DNA from: Alkalibacterium pelagium
GTDB lineage: Bacteria; Bacillota; Bacilli; Lactobacillales; Carnobacteriaceae_A
Direction of reading: 5' to 3'
DNA: 64,000 nt
Assembly (NCBI RefSeq): GCF_900109325.1
Contig: NZ_FNZU01000002.1
Span: 1-64,000 of the forward strand
Translations under genes and position numbers: made by a program
In this document: piece after piece, positions 24,494 through 33,660 of the stretch
Numbering within the stretch: position 1 is the stretch's first letter
How the letters are laid out: each line of letters opens with the position of its first letter
Notes under the pieces: generated by a model
The model's database searches: none
Told to the model about the DNA's origin: nothing
What the model saw: only the letters and a program-made list of their open reading frames with translations

Positions 24494-25366
24494 TTATCCG
24501 TTCACTATCACTCCACCGTTTACATGAATCGTCTGTCCTGTAACATAGCTAGAATCATCGGAAGCGAGGTAAACATAGGCAGGAGCAAGTTCATAAGCTT
24601 CTCCCGGTCTACCAAGTGCGCCGTCCTTACCAAACTCCTCCAGAGCCTCTTCAGGAAACGTTGAAGGAATCAGAGGGGTCCAGATAGGTCCTGGGGCAAC
24701 AGAATTGACTCTGATTTTCTTATCTAGAATTTCCTGATTCTGTGCCAGAGAACGTGTAAACGCAACTCGAGCCCCGTTTGTTCCAGAATAGTCCATAAGT
24801 GTCGGATTACCTTTGTATGCTGTTATAGAAGAAGTATTGATGATCGAAGCCCCTTCTGACAGATGATTCAAAGCTGCTTTTACAAAGTAGAACATACTGA
24901 ATATATTTGTTCTGTAGGTCCGGTCAATCTGCTCCGCCTTGATATCAGTGATACTTGACTGGTATCTCTGTTCACCGGCATGATTGACAAGCACATCAAT
25001 GTTGCCCCATTTGTCAGTTAGACTGCTGATCACCTCTTCAGCAAATGATTCGTCACCCACATCTCCTTTAAACACGAGAACTTCTGCTCCGATTTCTTTC
25101 AGTCGATTTTCAGTCCTGGTAGCATCTTCATCAGACGAGTGATATGTGAACGCAACTTTTGCGCCTTCCTTAGCAAATAGAATCGCTGTAGCTGCTCCAA
25201 TTCCGGAATCTCCACCCGTTACCAGAGTAACTTTTCCTTCAAGTTTCCCTGCTGCTTTATAGCTGTCGGATTCTATAAGAGGTTTCCTGTCCATATTTTT
25301 TGATTCGTCATCCATGAAATAATCTTTTTTAGGTTCCTGTGTTTTTACCTTATCCTTTTCTCCCAC
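24494..25366 (-). CDS. SDR-family oxidoreductase, catalytic Lys replaced
   Basis: 290 residues, of the YhdF/YdaD general-stress type with a ~40-residue N-terminal extension. The Rossmann nucleotide motif TGGDSGIG is at 50-57, the Ser at 180, Asn154 in the helix and Tyr193. The YxxxK motif, however, reads Y193-S-G-T-N197, so the catalytic Lys is Asn. NNAG also reads NHAG at 128-131. PGPIWTPLIPS and the C-terminal YVTGQTIHVNGG are typical. Starts at GTG, AAGGAG 9 nt upstream. Sits 22 bp after the YflT-like gene. Confidence 0.88.
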   Translation of the reverse strand: MGEKDKVKTQEPKKDYFMDDESKNMDRKPLIESDSYKAAGKLEGKVTLVTGGDSGIGAATAILFAKEGAKVAFTYHSSDEDATRTENRLKEIGAEVLVFKGDVGDESFAEEVISSLTDKWGNIDVLVNHAGEQRYQSSITDIKAEQIDRTYRTNIFSMFYFVKAALNHLSEGASIINTSSITAYKGNPTLMDYSGTNGARVAFTRSLAQNQEILDKKIRVNSVAPGPIWTPLIPSTFPEEALEEFGKDGALGRPGEAYELAPAYVYLASDDSSYVTGQTIHVNGGVIVNG

Positions 25367-25388
25367 TTAAAATCGCTCCTTGGTTTAT

Positions 25389-26279
25389 TTAATTTTCTGA
25401 TTTCATCCCAGCATCTTCTGAGTCTTCTGGATAATTAGCGTCTGATTCGGGTGCATCGGATTTCTCCGAAGGGTCCTTTTCGTGCTTATCTTGAGTATTT
25501 AAAGGACTTTTAGGTTCTGGTTTGACGACGCCTTTTGCTACATCATTTCCATACCCATGCTCTGACTCCTCGACTTCGACTGTTTCTTCTTCTCCGGTAA
25601 GATCCGGATCTTCTTCTTTATTCTGTTTCAGATCTTCACCGCTGTGATCATTATCGGATGATGAAGAAGCTGTCTCAACTTCTTCTTTACGCGTATGCTC
25701 AGCCTGGCTAGGGTCGATAGAATCGGTCATTGACTCATCATCGGTTTCAGATGTTTCAACATCTTTAGGTTGCTTATCCTGACTTTCATCATTTTTAATT
25801 GCTGATTCTTCTTCAGAATTTACCTCGTCTAGTGGTGCATCTCTTTTGTCTTTATCTACCATGTTTGTTCTCTCCTCTTTTACTATTTCTTCATTTACTT
25901 CTGATAACTCAGTTGTTCGTGGTGCATCACTGTTAGCCAGAAGGATGATCTCTCCTTCATGCAATGCATCCATATAATGTTCGGCTCTGTCATGCGGGAC
26001 CCCGTAGTCCTCAAGAACTGAATGAGAAGCATCACTGTCATAAGAACCAAAAGAGAATGTTTCTTTAATCTTTTCCCAGACATTGTCATCCGCTTCTTCA
26101 ACGGTCACTTGATCAACTTGAACATTTTTCAAATTGTCCAGTCTCTCATCGTACTCGTTGTGTTCGTCCATAACCAATGCAAGTTCATCCGGAGAATAGC
26201 CTTCTTCACTGATCAGGCGGTTAACTTCTTTAATTGTATCTTTTTCATTTGAAAAAGTACCCAAGATGTGACGATCCAT
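25389..26279 (-). CDS. YflT-like general stress protein with long acidic tail
   Basis: 296 residues. The N-terminal ~120 residues match the heat-induced stress protein YflT/Gsp17M domain: GTFSNEKDTIKEVNRLISEEGYSPDE, then VLEDYGVPHDRAEHYMDALHEGEIILLA. From about 130 the rest is a Glu/Asp/Ser-rich disordered tail. AAAGGGTG precedes the ATG. First gene of a likely stress operon with an SDR and a small hydrophilic protein. No GTTTAA/GGGTAT-type sigma-B promoter was found. Confidence 0.8.
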   Translation of the reverse strand: MDRHILGTFSNEKDTIKEVNRLISEEGYSPDELALVMDEHNEYDERLDNLKNVQVDQVTVEEADDNVWEKIKETFSFGSYDSDASHSVLEDYGVPHDRAEHYMDALHEGEIILLANSDAPRTTELSEVNEEIVKEERTNMVDKDKRDAPLDEVNSEEESAIKNDESQDKQPKDVETSETDDESMTDSIDPSQAEHTRKEEVETASSSSDNDHSGEDLKQNKEEDPDLTGEEETVEVEESEHGYGNDVAKGVVKPEPKSPLNTQDKHEKDPSEKSDAPESDANYPEDSEDAGMKSEN

Positions 26280-26637
26280 TTCATCACCCTTTCAACATAA
26301 ATTTTGTCATATTTTATTCACTTATTTATATGGTTAATGGTATCATTGAACCAATAAGTTGTAAAAGAATACGCTTATTAGGGGATTCTCTTTGAATAAA
26401 AACTAATAATGTATATTTATTAAATTATGCAAATTTTAATAGTGAGCCAGTATCATTAAATAATAATTCTAATATAGTATTATACTGCTAAAAAAATTAA
26501 TATTTTACCCTTTCTAAAAAAAAATTCTCGAAAAACACCCGTTTTTTATGCAAATATTGTTTATTTTCTTCAATGTTATGGTATATTTAACATAGGAGAT
26601 GTTATCGATTATAGCAATTGGGAAAGGATTAGATCTT
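26280..26637. other. Very AT-rich divergent intergenic region
   Basis: About 360 bp between the stress operon and the AraC-type gene, dense in A/T runs (for example 26497-26530). It must hold both promoters. A candidate on the minus strand is TTGGTT, 17 bp, ATATAA near 26327-26356; none is clear on the plus strand. Confidence 0.4.
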
Positions 26638-27405
26638 ATGAAGAGTCATGAGAAAAAAGAAGCCTTGAAGAAAGAACGGATCAACAAACTCAAGGAGCTC
26701 ACAAGTGAATCAATGAATTACCGATATTTAATCCAGGATCAATTGTCAGATGCCATAACAGCCGGTAATAGCCAACTACTTGAAGAAACACTTGATTTAA
26801 TCGATGTAGAGAAAGTTCTGGAATATCTGGATCAGACCAGTGACTACGACCTCATTCATCGGTTTAAAAGTCATCTTGTCACTGTCAATACGTATGCTCG
26901 TATCGCTGCTAAAAACGGTGGGGTGCTTCCCCTTTACCTTCATCTGATTTTTGAGCGGTTTTCAATGATTATCAACGACGCTGATTCAATAGATTATTTA
27001 GTAGAACACGTTTATTTCCAGATTTTCAGAGAGTACTGTCACGCAGTCATTCATTTTTCTACTTCTGGTTATTCTACAGTCATGAAAGAGATTGTCAGCT
27101 ACATCACAGAGAATCTGACAGGCGAACTGACGCTGACAAACATTGCTTCTATTTACGGTATGCACCCTGTACATCTTGCCCGAAAATTCAAGCAGGAAAC
27201 GGGAAATACTTTTATCGGCTATGTTAATCAGCAGCGTGTCTATCTGGCAAAGTATTACTTCCATTTAGGAGAACATCAGTTAAGTGAAGTAGCCAATCTG
27301 GCAGGATTTAACAGTCACTCCTATTTCACAAAAGTATTCAAAAAAATTACAGGTCAGACACCGACTAAGTATTTAAAAGAATTGCCTGATAGAGAAAAAA
27401 TTTAA
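26638..27405 (+). CDS. AraC-family transcriptional regulator
   Basis: 255 residues. The C-terminal ~100 residues are a double helix-turn-helix: LTLTNIASIYGMHPVHLARKFKQETG and LSEVANLAGFNSHSYFTKVFKKITGQTPTKY. The N-terminal ~150 residues form a helical domain without the cupin fold of AraC itself, so its signal is unknown. ATG chosen at 26638 (AAAGGA 9 nt upstream); the earlier ATG at 26599 abuts its own Shine-Dalgarno. Single gene with strong terminator. It may control the divergent stress operon, but this is only positional. Confidence 0.85.
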   Translation: MKSHEKKEALKKERINKLKELTSESMNYRYLIQDQLSDAITAGNSQLLEETLDLIDVEKVLEYLDQTSDYDLIHRFKSHLVTVNTYARIAAKNGGVLPLYLHLIFERFSMIINDADSIDYLVEHVYFQIFREYCHAVIHFSTSGYSTVMKEIVSYITENLTGELTLTNIASIYGMHPVHLARKFKQETGNTFIGYVNQQRVYLAKYYFHLGEHQLSEVANLAGFNSHSYFTKVFKKITGQTPTKYLKELPDREKI

Positions 27406-27415
27406 AACTAGATGC

Positions 27416-27449
27416 AAAAAGGCCTGGACAATTGTCCAGGCCTTTTTTT
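27416..27449. terminator. Bidirectional terminator
   Basis: Perfect palindrome AAAAAGGCCTGGACAA/TTGTCCAGGCCTTTTT between convergent genes. Confidence 0.9.
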
Positions 27450-27473
27450 GTAAGTGCTAACCAGTTCACTTGT

Positions 27474-28412
27474 CTACCAATTAACCAGCTCTCCTGCCCC
27501 ACTCGTACTTTTGAGATGATAAGTCGGTCCATTCTTTTGGGTGAATGTCATTGTAATATCAGATTTGACCGTCTCTTTAATCGGATAATCCATGCCGGCA
27601 TTCATAGGAGCAATCAGCTCTGACCCGTTTTTCAAACTCACTGTTACTTCAAGTTTTTTGAACGGATCCTTCATAGTAATCGTATAAGACTCGTCATCTG
27701 GACTGACCGTCAGATTAGTTACTGTTCCATAATAAGTAGCGAACCGATGCTCTTCTTTTCCATCATGAAAGATGGCGATAGCCCCTTCTTTTTTCAACAG
27801 GCCTTTTTCCAGTTCAGCAGCAGAGAGAAACAGTGTAGCTTCACTGTTATGTTCAAATCCATTTGCATGAGCCCAGGCATAACGGCTAGGGAAAGTACTG
27901 CCCCTGTCCTTTTCGATATAACCCAAAGCATCAGTCAATTCGATTACTTCTCCATTAATACTGATTCTGCCTTTGACGGTATGCCTCAGACTTACAATGT
28001 CGTGGTTACATGGCATGTTCAAGTATTCGAGCGGCCCCATAATGCTTGGAGTATAAATACTCTGTCTTATAGGTAGAAACAGACCAAAATCAAAGTCGAT
28101 AAGCAGCTCAGTATCTCCGTCTTTCAGGCTCGCCTTTACCCCTTTTTCATTAAAGACGAATTTGGGCATCATGACAGTCTGGGGATCTCCAACAACATCG
28201 AATTCATCTCTGCTGAAAGTTATTTTACCACTATAATAAGTATCTTTATAGACGATATTATATTGAACAAATGATTCCTGCTCTGAAAAATGTGCAACTC
28301 CAGGGATTAGGGCAACAGATAAATCATTTTTCTTATCGTTCGTCTTGATAAACCATCCTTCAAAATAATTATCTCTTCTGTTTTCTCCTCTAAAATTAAA
28401 TCTGTTCGCCAT
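27474..28412 (-). CDS. Tocopherol-cyclase-like protein
   Basis: 312 residues. It matches the Tocopherol_cycl (PF14249) family by FEGWFIK near the N-terminus, the central GYIEKDRGSTFPSRYAWAHAN and beta-rich composition. Bacteria of this type make no tocopherol, so the true substrate is unknown; a lipid-like ligand is a guess from the fold. Its start overlaps the end of nnrE by 17 bp, implying translational coupling. Confidence 0.85.
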   Translation of the reverse strand: MANRFNFRGENRRDNYFEGWFIKTNDKKNDLSVALIPGVAHFSEQESFVQYNIVYKDTYYSGKITFSRDEFDVVGDPQTVMMPKFVFNEKGVKASLKDGDTELLIDFDFGLFLPIRQSIYTPSIMGPLEYLNMPCNHDIVSLRHTVKGRISINGEVIELTDALGYIEKDRGSTFPSRYAWAHANGFEHNSEATLFLSAAELEKGLLKKEGAIAIFHDGKEEHRFATYYGTVTNLTVSPDDESYTITMKDPFKKLEVTVSLKNGSELIAPMNAGMDYPIKETVKSDITMTFTQKNGPTYHLKSTSGAGELVNW

Positions 28413-29079
28413 TATTTTCCTCCTGATCTATTATACGAGTCAACTCAGATAATGATGGATAGCCAATATCCAGAAGTCTTATCTCTCCTGTATAAGTTCC
28501 AGATTCTTCATTGGAAAATCCGTTTTTCCAGAAACCGATACTGTATGTTTTATCAGCTTTTATAGCATCTCCGAATACAGAGCCGGTGTCTGCAGACAAA
28601 CCGGAAGGGACGTCGATAGATACTGTTCTGAATGTCCCATTATTTACTCGTCTGATTACTTCCAGATAAGGATCTTCTACCTCCCGGTCAAGACCTATGC
28701 CGAATAATGCATCGACAATCAGCGTGTCTGAGTCATCCGGCCAGCTGTCCTCAAGGCTGTTTATACATCGCACGTTCAAGTTCCGAACCATCTTCAGCTG
28801 CGCAGTTGTTTCTTCAGAAGCATGTTCTGGATCACCGACAAGGGTTATCGTGACCGCTTTGCCCGCCTGATGAAGCAGACGCCCTACTGCTACTCCGTCT
28901 CCTCCATTATTCCCAGTTCCGCAGAGAATAAGGGCACTGTTGAACTCAAAGTCTTTTAGAATAGCGTCTACTGTAGCTAAAGCAGCTCGTTCCATCAGCA
29001 CAAGTGAAGGCATGCCAATCGACTCGATCATATACTGATCGATTGCTTTGATCTGCTTTGCACTTAGACCTTTTTTCAT
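28396..29079 (-). CDS. nnrE: NAD(P)H-hydrate epimerase
   Basis: 227 residues, YjeF N-terminal domain only. It interconverts R and S forms of damaged NAD(P)HX for repair. Signature: MERAALATV, LCGTGNNGGDGVAVGRLL (about 51-68), VDALFGIGL (about 121-129, catalytic Asp) and DVPSGLSADTG. The dehydratase partner (YjeF C-terminal) is not fused and not in this window. Overlaps the tocopherol-cyclase-like gene. Confidence 0.92.
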   Translation of the reverse strand: MKKGLSAKQIKAIDQYMIESIGMPSLVLMERAALATVDAILKDFEFNSALILCGTGNNGGDGVAVGRLLHQAGKAVTITLVGDPEHASEETTAQLKMVRNLNVRCINSLEDSWPDDSDTLIVDALFGIGLDREVEDPYLEVIRRVNNGTFRTVSIDVPSGLSADTGSVFGDAIKADKTYSIGFWKNGFSNEESGTYTGEIRLLDIGYPSLSELTRIIDQEENNGEQI

Positions 29080-29115
29080 GTCCAGACTCCTTCCATATAG
29101 TATTGCAACTAGTAT

Positions 29116-29150
29116 AACAAAAAAGGAGTCTGCTTTTACACAAACTCCTC
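29116..29150 (-). terminator. Terminator after nfo
   Basis: On the minus strand AGGAGT pairs with ACTCCT (29144-29149/29124-29129), then TTTTTTG. It ends the hisS-aspS-nfo transcript. Confidence 0.65.
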
Positions 29151-29158
29151 TCGGGTAA

Positions 29159-30058
29159 TCAGCTATTCATAATATCTTCATATAAATCGGGATTGAACTC
29201 TTTTTCCTTCAGCATGATGATTTCATGCTTGTATGGCGGTTTCTTGTTCTTCTTATCTTCGCCAACAAATGGTGTTTCAAGAATCTTTGGAAGGTGTGCC
29301 AGTTTCGGATGATGAACCACCTGGCTCAACGCATCAAAGCCAATTTCACCAAATCCGATATTGGCATGTCTGTCCTTAGCCGCACCCTGAATATTTTTTG
29401 AATCATTGACATGAATGACTTTCAGCTTGTCCAGACCGATGATGCGGTCAAACTCATCCAGAACCCCTTCAAAATCTTCTCTGACGTTATATCCGCCATC
29501 ATGAATATGGCAGGTATCCATTGTGACGGATACCTTGTCTTTCAATTCGACTTTTTCAATGATCTGAGCCAGTTCCTCAAAAGATCGACCGATTTCGGTT
29601 CCTTTACCGGCCATCGTTTCCAAAGCAATCTGCAAAGTCTGATCCTTGTGGAGGATTTCGTTCAGCCCTTGAGCAATCTGATCGATAGCCGCTTCCGGGC
29701 CCGCTCCGACGTGTGCGCCAGGATGCATCGTCATCTGAGTCGCTCCCAGAGCTTCTGCACGTCTGATCTCATCTTTCATGAATTCTACCGCAAATGCATA
29801 GTTTTCCTTCTTAATCGTATTCCCTAAATTAATGATATACGGAGCATGAACGACAATATCGGATACATTAATTGCATTTTCCTGCATGAACGCCTGACCG
29901 GCCTCAATGTTCATATCTTCAATCGCTTTGCGTCGTGTATTCTGAGGCGCACCTGTATATATCATAAAGGTGGATCCGCCGTATTGAGCTGCATCTTTCG
30001 CGGCTCCAAGCAGCATGTCTTTCCCTTTCATCGATACGTGTGACCCTAGTAAAACCAT
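29159..30058 (-). CDS. nfo: Endonuclease IV (AP endonuclease)
   Basis: 299 residues, TIM barrel with three zinc ions. It cuts 5' of abasic sites in base excision repair. Starts [10 protein letters not shown] with metal His; further metal residues in [37 protein letters not shown] and ILETPF are all present. It follows aspS by one base, so it is probably co-transcribed with hisS-aspS. Confidence 0.96.
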   Translation of the reverse strand: MVLLGSHVSMKGKDMLLGAAKDAAQYGGSTFMIYTGAPQNTRRKAIEDMNIEAGQAFMQENAINVSDIVVHAPYIINLGNTIKKENYAFAVEFMKDEIRRAEALGATQMTMHPGAHVGAGPEAAIDQIAQGLNEILHKDQTLQIALETMAGKGTEIGRSFEELAQIIEKVELKDKVSVTMDTCHIHDGGYNVREDFEGVLDEFDRIIGLDKLKVIHVNDSKNIQGAAKDRHANIGFGEIGFDALSQVVHHPKLAHLPKILETPFVGEDKKNKKPPYKHEIIMLKEKEFNPDLYEDIMNS

Positions 30059-30059
30059 T

Positions 30060-31844
30060 TTATTCCTCCGTTTTTTCCTCTGTTGTCTGAAGTGACAGTT
30101 TCAGTTCATCCAGCTGATCCTGCGATACTACTGAAGGTGCACTAGTTAATGGATCAATTGCTTTTCCGTTCTTAGGAAAGGCAATCACTTCTCTGATGTT
30201 CTCTTCTCCGGCCAGGATCATGACCAGTCTGTCCAGACCGAACGCGATACCTCCGTGTGGCGGGAAGCCATACTCCAGCGCATCAAGTAGGAATCCGAAC
30301 TGATTCTGAGCCTCTTCTTTAGTAAACCCTAATGCATTGAGCATATCTTCCTGCACCGCTCGATTATGGATCCTGATTGATCCTCCACCGATTTCATATC
30401 CGTTCAGCACGATATCATAGGCATCAGCCATTGCTTTTTCAGGAGATGTCTTAAGCAGCTCGACATCAGATTCTACAGGCATGGTGAATGGGTGGTGGGC
30501 CGCATTATAACGGCCTTCCTCCTCGTCATATTCAAGCAGTGGCCATTCGACGATCCAGGCAAAAGCCAGTTTTGAGTGGTCGATCAGCTCCAGTTCCTTA
30601 CCTAGATGGCTTCTTAAAGCACCTAGTGCGTCGTAGACAACCTTATCTTTGTCTGCAACAAACAGCAGCAGGTCTCCCGGAGCAGCATCCATTTTACTCA
30701 TCAAGGCTGTCTGAATGTCTTCTTCCGAGAAGAATTTGGAAATCGGACCAGTCAGGCCTTCATCTGTCACTTTCATCCAGGCTAAGCCTTTCGCTCCATA
30801 AATCTTCGCTACTGATTCCAGTGCATCGATATTCTTACGGGAGTAGGAATCTGCTGCACCTTTGACAGTCAGCCCTTTAACCATGCCGCCTGATTCGACT
30901 GCAGAAGAAAAGACTTTGAATGAAGACTGTTCGGCAATATCCTTCAAGTCCACAAGTTCCATGCCGAAGCGCAAATCAGGTTTATCGCTTCCGAAGCGTT
31001 CCATCGCTTCTTTATAAGTCAGTCGAGGGAATGGTTTTTCTACCGTCAATCCTTTTACATCTTTAACCAGACGAACCAGAAGGTCTTCCATAAGCTCTTG
31101 GATGTCTTCTTTTTCGATGAAGCTTGTCTCGATATCCACCTGGGTAAATTCAGGTTGTCTGTCTCCACGCAGATCTTCATCTCGGAAGCAGCGGACGATC
31201 TGATAGTATTTGTCATAACCTGAACTCATTAAGAGCTGTTTAAAGAGCTGAGGCGACTGTGGCAAAGCAAAGAATTTGCCCTGGTTTGTACGAGCCGGAA
31301 CGAGATAATCACGTGCGCCTTCTGGAGTAGATTTAGTCAGGTAAGGTGTCTCAATATCGAGAAAGCCCTGATCATCCAGAAAGTCTCTAAATGACTTCTT
31401 CACGTCGTGACGGAGTTTCATGTTCTTCTGCATGCGTGGCCGTTTCAAATCCAGGTAGCGGTACTTCAGACGGATGTCATCGGATACGTCGACAGCATCA
31501 CTGATATCAAATACAGGCGTCTTGGATTCACTTAGTATTGAAATGCTGTCTGCTACTATTTCAATGTCTCCAGTAGCCAGATCCTTATTTTTCTGTCCTT
31601 CGGCACGGGAAACCACTTTCCCTGTTACTTCCAGGATATACTCAGAACGGATCGTTTCAGCTGTTTTTAAAGCTTCTTCACTGATTTCCCCGTTAAATAC
31701 GACTTGAACGATGCCTTCGCGGTCTCTCAGGTCTACAAAGATCATCCCCCCGAGATCTCTTCTTTTCTGGACCCATCCTTTAACTGTGACAGTCTGGTCT
31801 TCATGCGACTGTCTGACTTCCCCACAATATACTGTTCGTTTCAT
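30060..31844 (-). CDS. aspS: Aspartate-tRNA ligase
   Basis: 594 residues, class II synthetase. An N-terminal OB-fold anticodon-binding domain (1-105) precedes the catalytic core: motif 2 around [20 protein letters not shown], the bacterial GAD insertion (about 290-410), and motif 3 [13 protein letters not shown] near 540. It charges tRNA-Asp. One base separates it from hisS, and both answer to the upstream T-box. Confidence 0.97.
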   Translation of the reverse strand: MKRTVYCGEVRQSHEDQTVTVKGWVQKRRDLGGMIFVDLRDREGIVQVVFNGEISEEALKTAETIRSEYILEVTGKVVSRAEGQKNKDLATGDIEIVADSISILSESKTPVFDISDAVDVSDDIRLKYRYLDLKRPRMQKNMKLRHDVKKSFRDFLDDQGFLDIETPYLTKSTPEGARDYLVPARTNQGKFFALPQSPQLFKQLLMSSGYDKYYQIVRCFRDEDLRGDRQPEFTQVDIETSFIEKEDIQELMEDLLVRLVKDVKGLTVEKPFPRLTYKEAMERFGSDKPDLRFGMELVDLKDIAEQSSFKVFSSAVESGGMVKGLTVKGAADSYSRKNIDALESVAKIYGAKGLAWMKVTDEGLTGPISKFFSEEDIQTALMSKMDAAPGDLLLFVADKDKVVYDALGALRSHLGKELELIDHSKLAFAWIVEWPLLEYDEEEGRYNAAHHPFTMPVESDVELLKTSPEKAMADAYDIVLNGYEIGGGSIRIHNRAVQEDMLNALGFTKEEAQNQFGFLLDALEYGFPPHGGIAFGLDRLVMILAGEENIREVIAFPKNGKAIDPLTSAPSVVSQDQLDELKLSLQTTEEKTEE

Positions 31845-31845
31845 G

Positions 31846-33153
31846 TTATTCTTCTCCTTTTTCTGTTGATCTGATCATTGCCGAAAACGTCTCATCGAAG
31901 CTTGACGCCAGTTCCGACAGACTCACTTCTGTCTGGATGCCAGTGCTCAGGCGTTTAACCTGAACGATTCCATTATCGATTTCCTGGTCTCCCAAGGTAA
32001 AGACGTAATCGGCATTCAGTTTATCTGCAGTCTTGAACTGTTTTCCGGCTTTTCTATTCATGAATTCCCGTTCAACGGAAAGTCCATTCTGTCTCAAGAT
32101 TCTTGCCAGTTTATTTGCAGACTGGTCAGCACGGTCTCCCATAGTAACAATGTATGCATCGAGCGGATTCAATTCCGGATAGTCAAAATCCATGTGTTCA
32201 AGCAGAAGAACGAGACGCTCCAGTCCGCATCCGAATCCAAAAGCAGGAGTGGACGGTCCGCCGACTTCCTCTACAAGCCCATCATATCGTCCTCCAGCAC
32301 ACACTGTTGCATTGGCTCCGAACTTCGGATTTGTGGTGATCACTTCAAAGATCGTATCATTATAGTAGTCCAACCCCCGTACCATGTTAGTATCAATGAC
32401 GTACGGAATTTCCAAATCTTCAAGCATCCCCTTGACCGCTTCAAAGTGAGCTTTAGACGCTTCATCCAGAAAGTCCAGAATTGACGGGGCATCTTTGACG
32501 ATTTCTTTATCCTTCTTATCTTTACTGTCCAGTACTCTCAATGGATTTTTATATAGTCTAACCTGTGAATCCTTACTCAAATCATCCAGGTGAGGCTCCA
32601 GATAGGCAATCAGTTCCTCTCTGTAAATCTTTCTAGTCTCTGAGCTCCCCAGCGAATTGATAACCAGTTTCAGATCAGTAATACCAAATTGCTTGAAGAG
32701 GTCCATTCCCAGAACCATCGTTTCCACATCAACTGACGGATTTCGGCTACCGAACACTTCTACCCCAATCTGGTGGAACTGACGCTGTCTGCCGCTTTGA
32801 GGCCGCTCATAACGGAACATCGGTCCCATATAGAACAGCTTAGTCGGCTTGTGATATTCAGGTCCATACAACTTATTCTCAACATATGCTCTGACTACAC
32901 CAGCAGTTCCTTCAGGTCGTAGTGCAATGTGCCGGTCCCCCTTATCCCTGAAGTCATACATTTCTTTAGTGACAATGTCACTTGTTTCTCCTACCCCTCT
33001 GGCAAATAGTTCAAGCTGTTCAAACATTGGTGTTCTAATTTCATTAAATTGGTACGTTCGCATCAAATCTCTTGCTTTATCTTCAATAAACTGCCATTTT
33101 CTAGTTTCTTCAGGCAACAGATCAACTGTTCCTTTCAGCTTCTGATAATTCAT
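31846..33153 (-). CDS. hisS: Histidine-tRNA ligase
   Basis: 435 residues, class II. Motif 1 region [12 protein letters not shown], motif 2 [14 protein letters not shown] and [17 protein letters not shown], the His-A loop [13 protein letters not shown], and CAGGRYDGL near 285. The anticodon-binding domain covers ~330-425. GGAGGA is 9 nt before the ATG. First gene after the T-box leader. Confidence 0.97.
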   Translation of the reverse strand: MNYQKLKGTVDLLPEETRKWQFIEDKARDLMRTYQFNEIRTPMFEQLELFARGVGETSDIVTKEMYDFRDKGDRHIALRPEGTAGVVRAYVENKLYGPEYHKPTKLFYMGPMFRYERPQSGRQRQFHQIGVEVFGSRNPSVDVETMVLGMDLFKQFGITDLKLVINSLGSSETRKIYREELIAYLEPHLDDLSKDSQVRLYKNPLRVLDSKDKKDKEIVKDAPSILDFLDEASKAHFEAVKGMLEDLEIPYVIDTNMVRGLDYYNDTIFEVITTNPKFGANATVCAGGRYDGLVEEVGGPSTPAFGFGCGLERLVLLLEHMDFDYPELNPLDAYIVTMGDRADQSANKLARILRQNGLSVEREFMNRKAGKQFKTADKLNADYVFTLGDQEIDNGIVQVKRLSTGIQTEVSLSELASSFDETFSAMIRSTEKGEE

Positions 33154-33193
33154 TTTACTTAGTCCTCCACTCTATATGCATGTTTTTTCCCAC

Positions 33194-33458
33194 AAAAAAA
33201 GCCTTTTCCCGTTCAGATAATGAACAGAAAAAGGACGTGTCAGGTTATCACGTGGTGCCACCTTAATTCAGACAGTACGAAATGATGTACTCTCACTCAA
33301 CAGATTTATCGCTCTCACGTGACGAGCCTCCTCGTCAGCCCTCTAAGGTGTCATTCAACTGTCTATCTGAATCTCTTTCAGCCAGGGAGATTCTCTCTTT
33401 GAGACGAGTCAGTTTTCAGTCCTCAGTACGGGGATCATGCTATTTGAATTGTTCTTTT
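33194..33458 (-). promoter_or_regulatory. T-box riboswitch leader of hisS-aspS
   Basis: The T-box core AAGGTGGCACCACG is at 33251-33264 on the minus strand. A competing terminator follows: CCTTTTTCTGTTCA (33221-33234) with TGAACGGGAAAAGG (33202-33215), then T7. In stem I, CTGAGG and CCTTAG form the helix below the specifier loop. The loop's 3' strand reads TGAATGACA, so the canonical specifier is GAC (Asp, 33350-33352) followed by a purine. One step of two bases gives CAC (His, 33348-33350). Uncharged cognate tRNA would stabilise the antiterminator and raise hisS-aspS expression. Confidence 0.9.
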
Positions 33459-33487
33459 AGCTTACAAGAAAGCTTAAAGAATGTCAA
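33459..33487 (-). promoter_or_regulatory. Promoter of the hisS-aspS leader
   Basis: On the minus strand TTGACA (33482-33487), 17 bp, TAAGCT (33459-33464). The transcript would begin near 33452, at the 5' edge of the T-box. Confidence 0.65.
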
Positions 33488-33660
33488 TACAGCTTGACGC
33501 TGTAACCCTTTTCAACTCGTTATGGCATTCATATAATTTAAAATGTATAATGAACTAAACGTATTTAGCTGATTGCCATGCTTATTTTCTAAAATATATT
33601 GCTAATATTTTCATAAATTGAGTATAATATAAGAAAACAGATGAAAGGAGAGATTTAATA

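Noticed and set aside
32154-32484. Plus-strand frames inside hisS
   Set aside because: Antisense shadows of a well-conserved synthetase.
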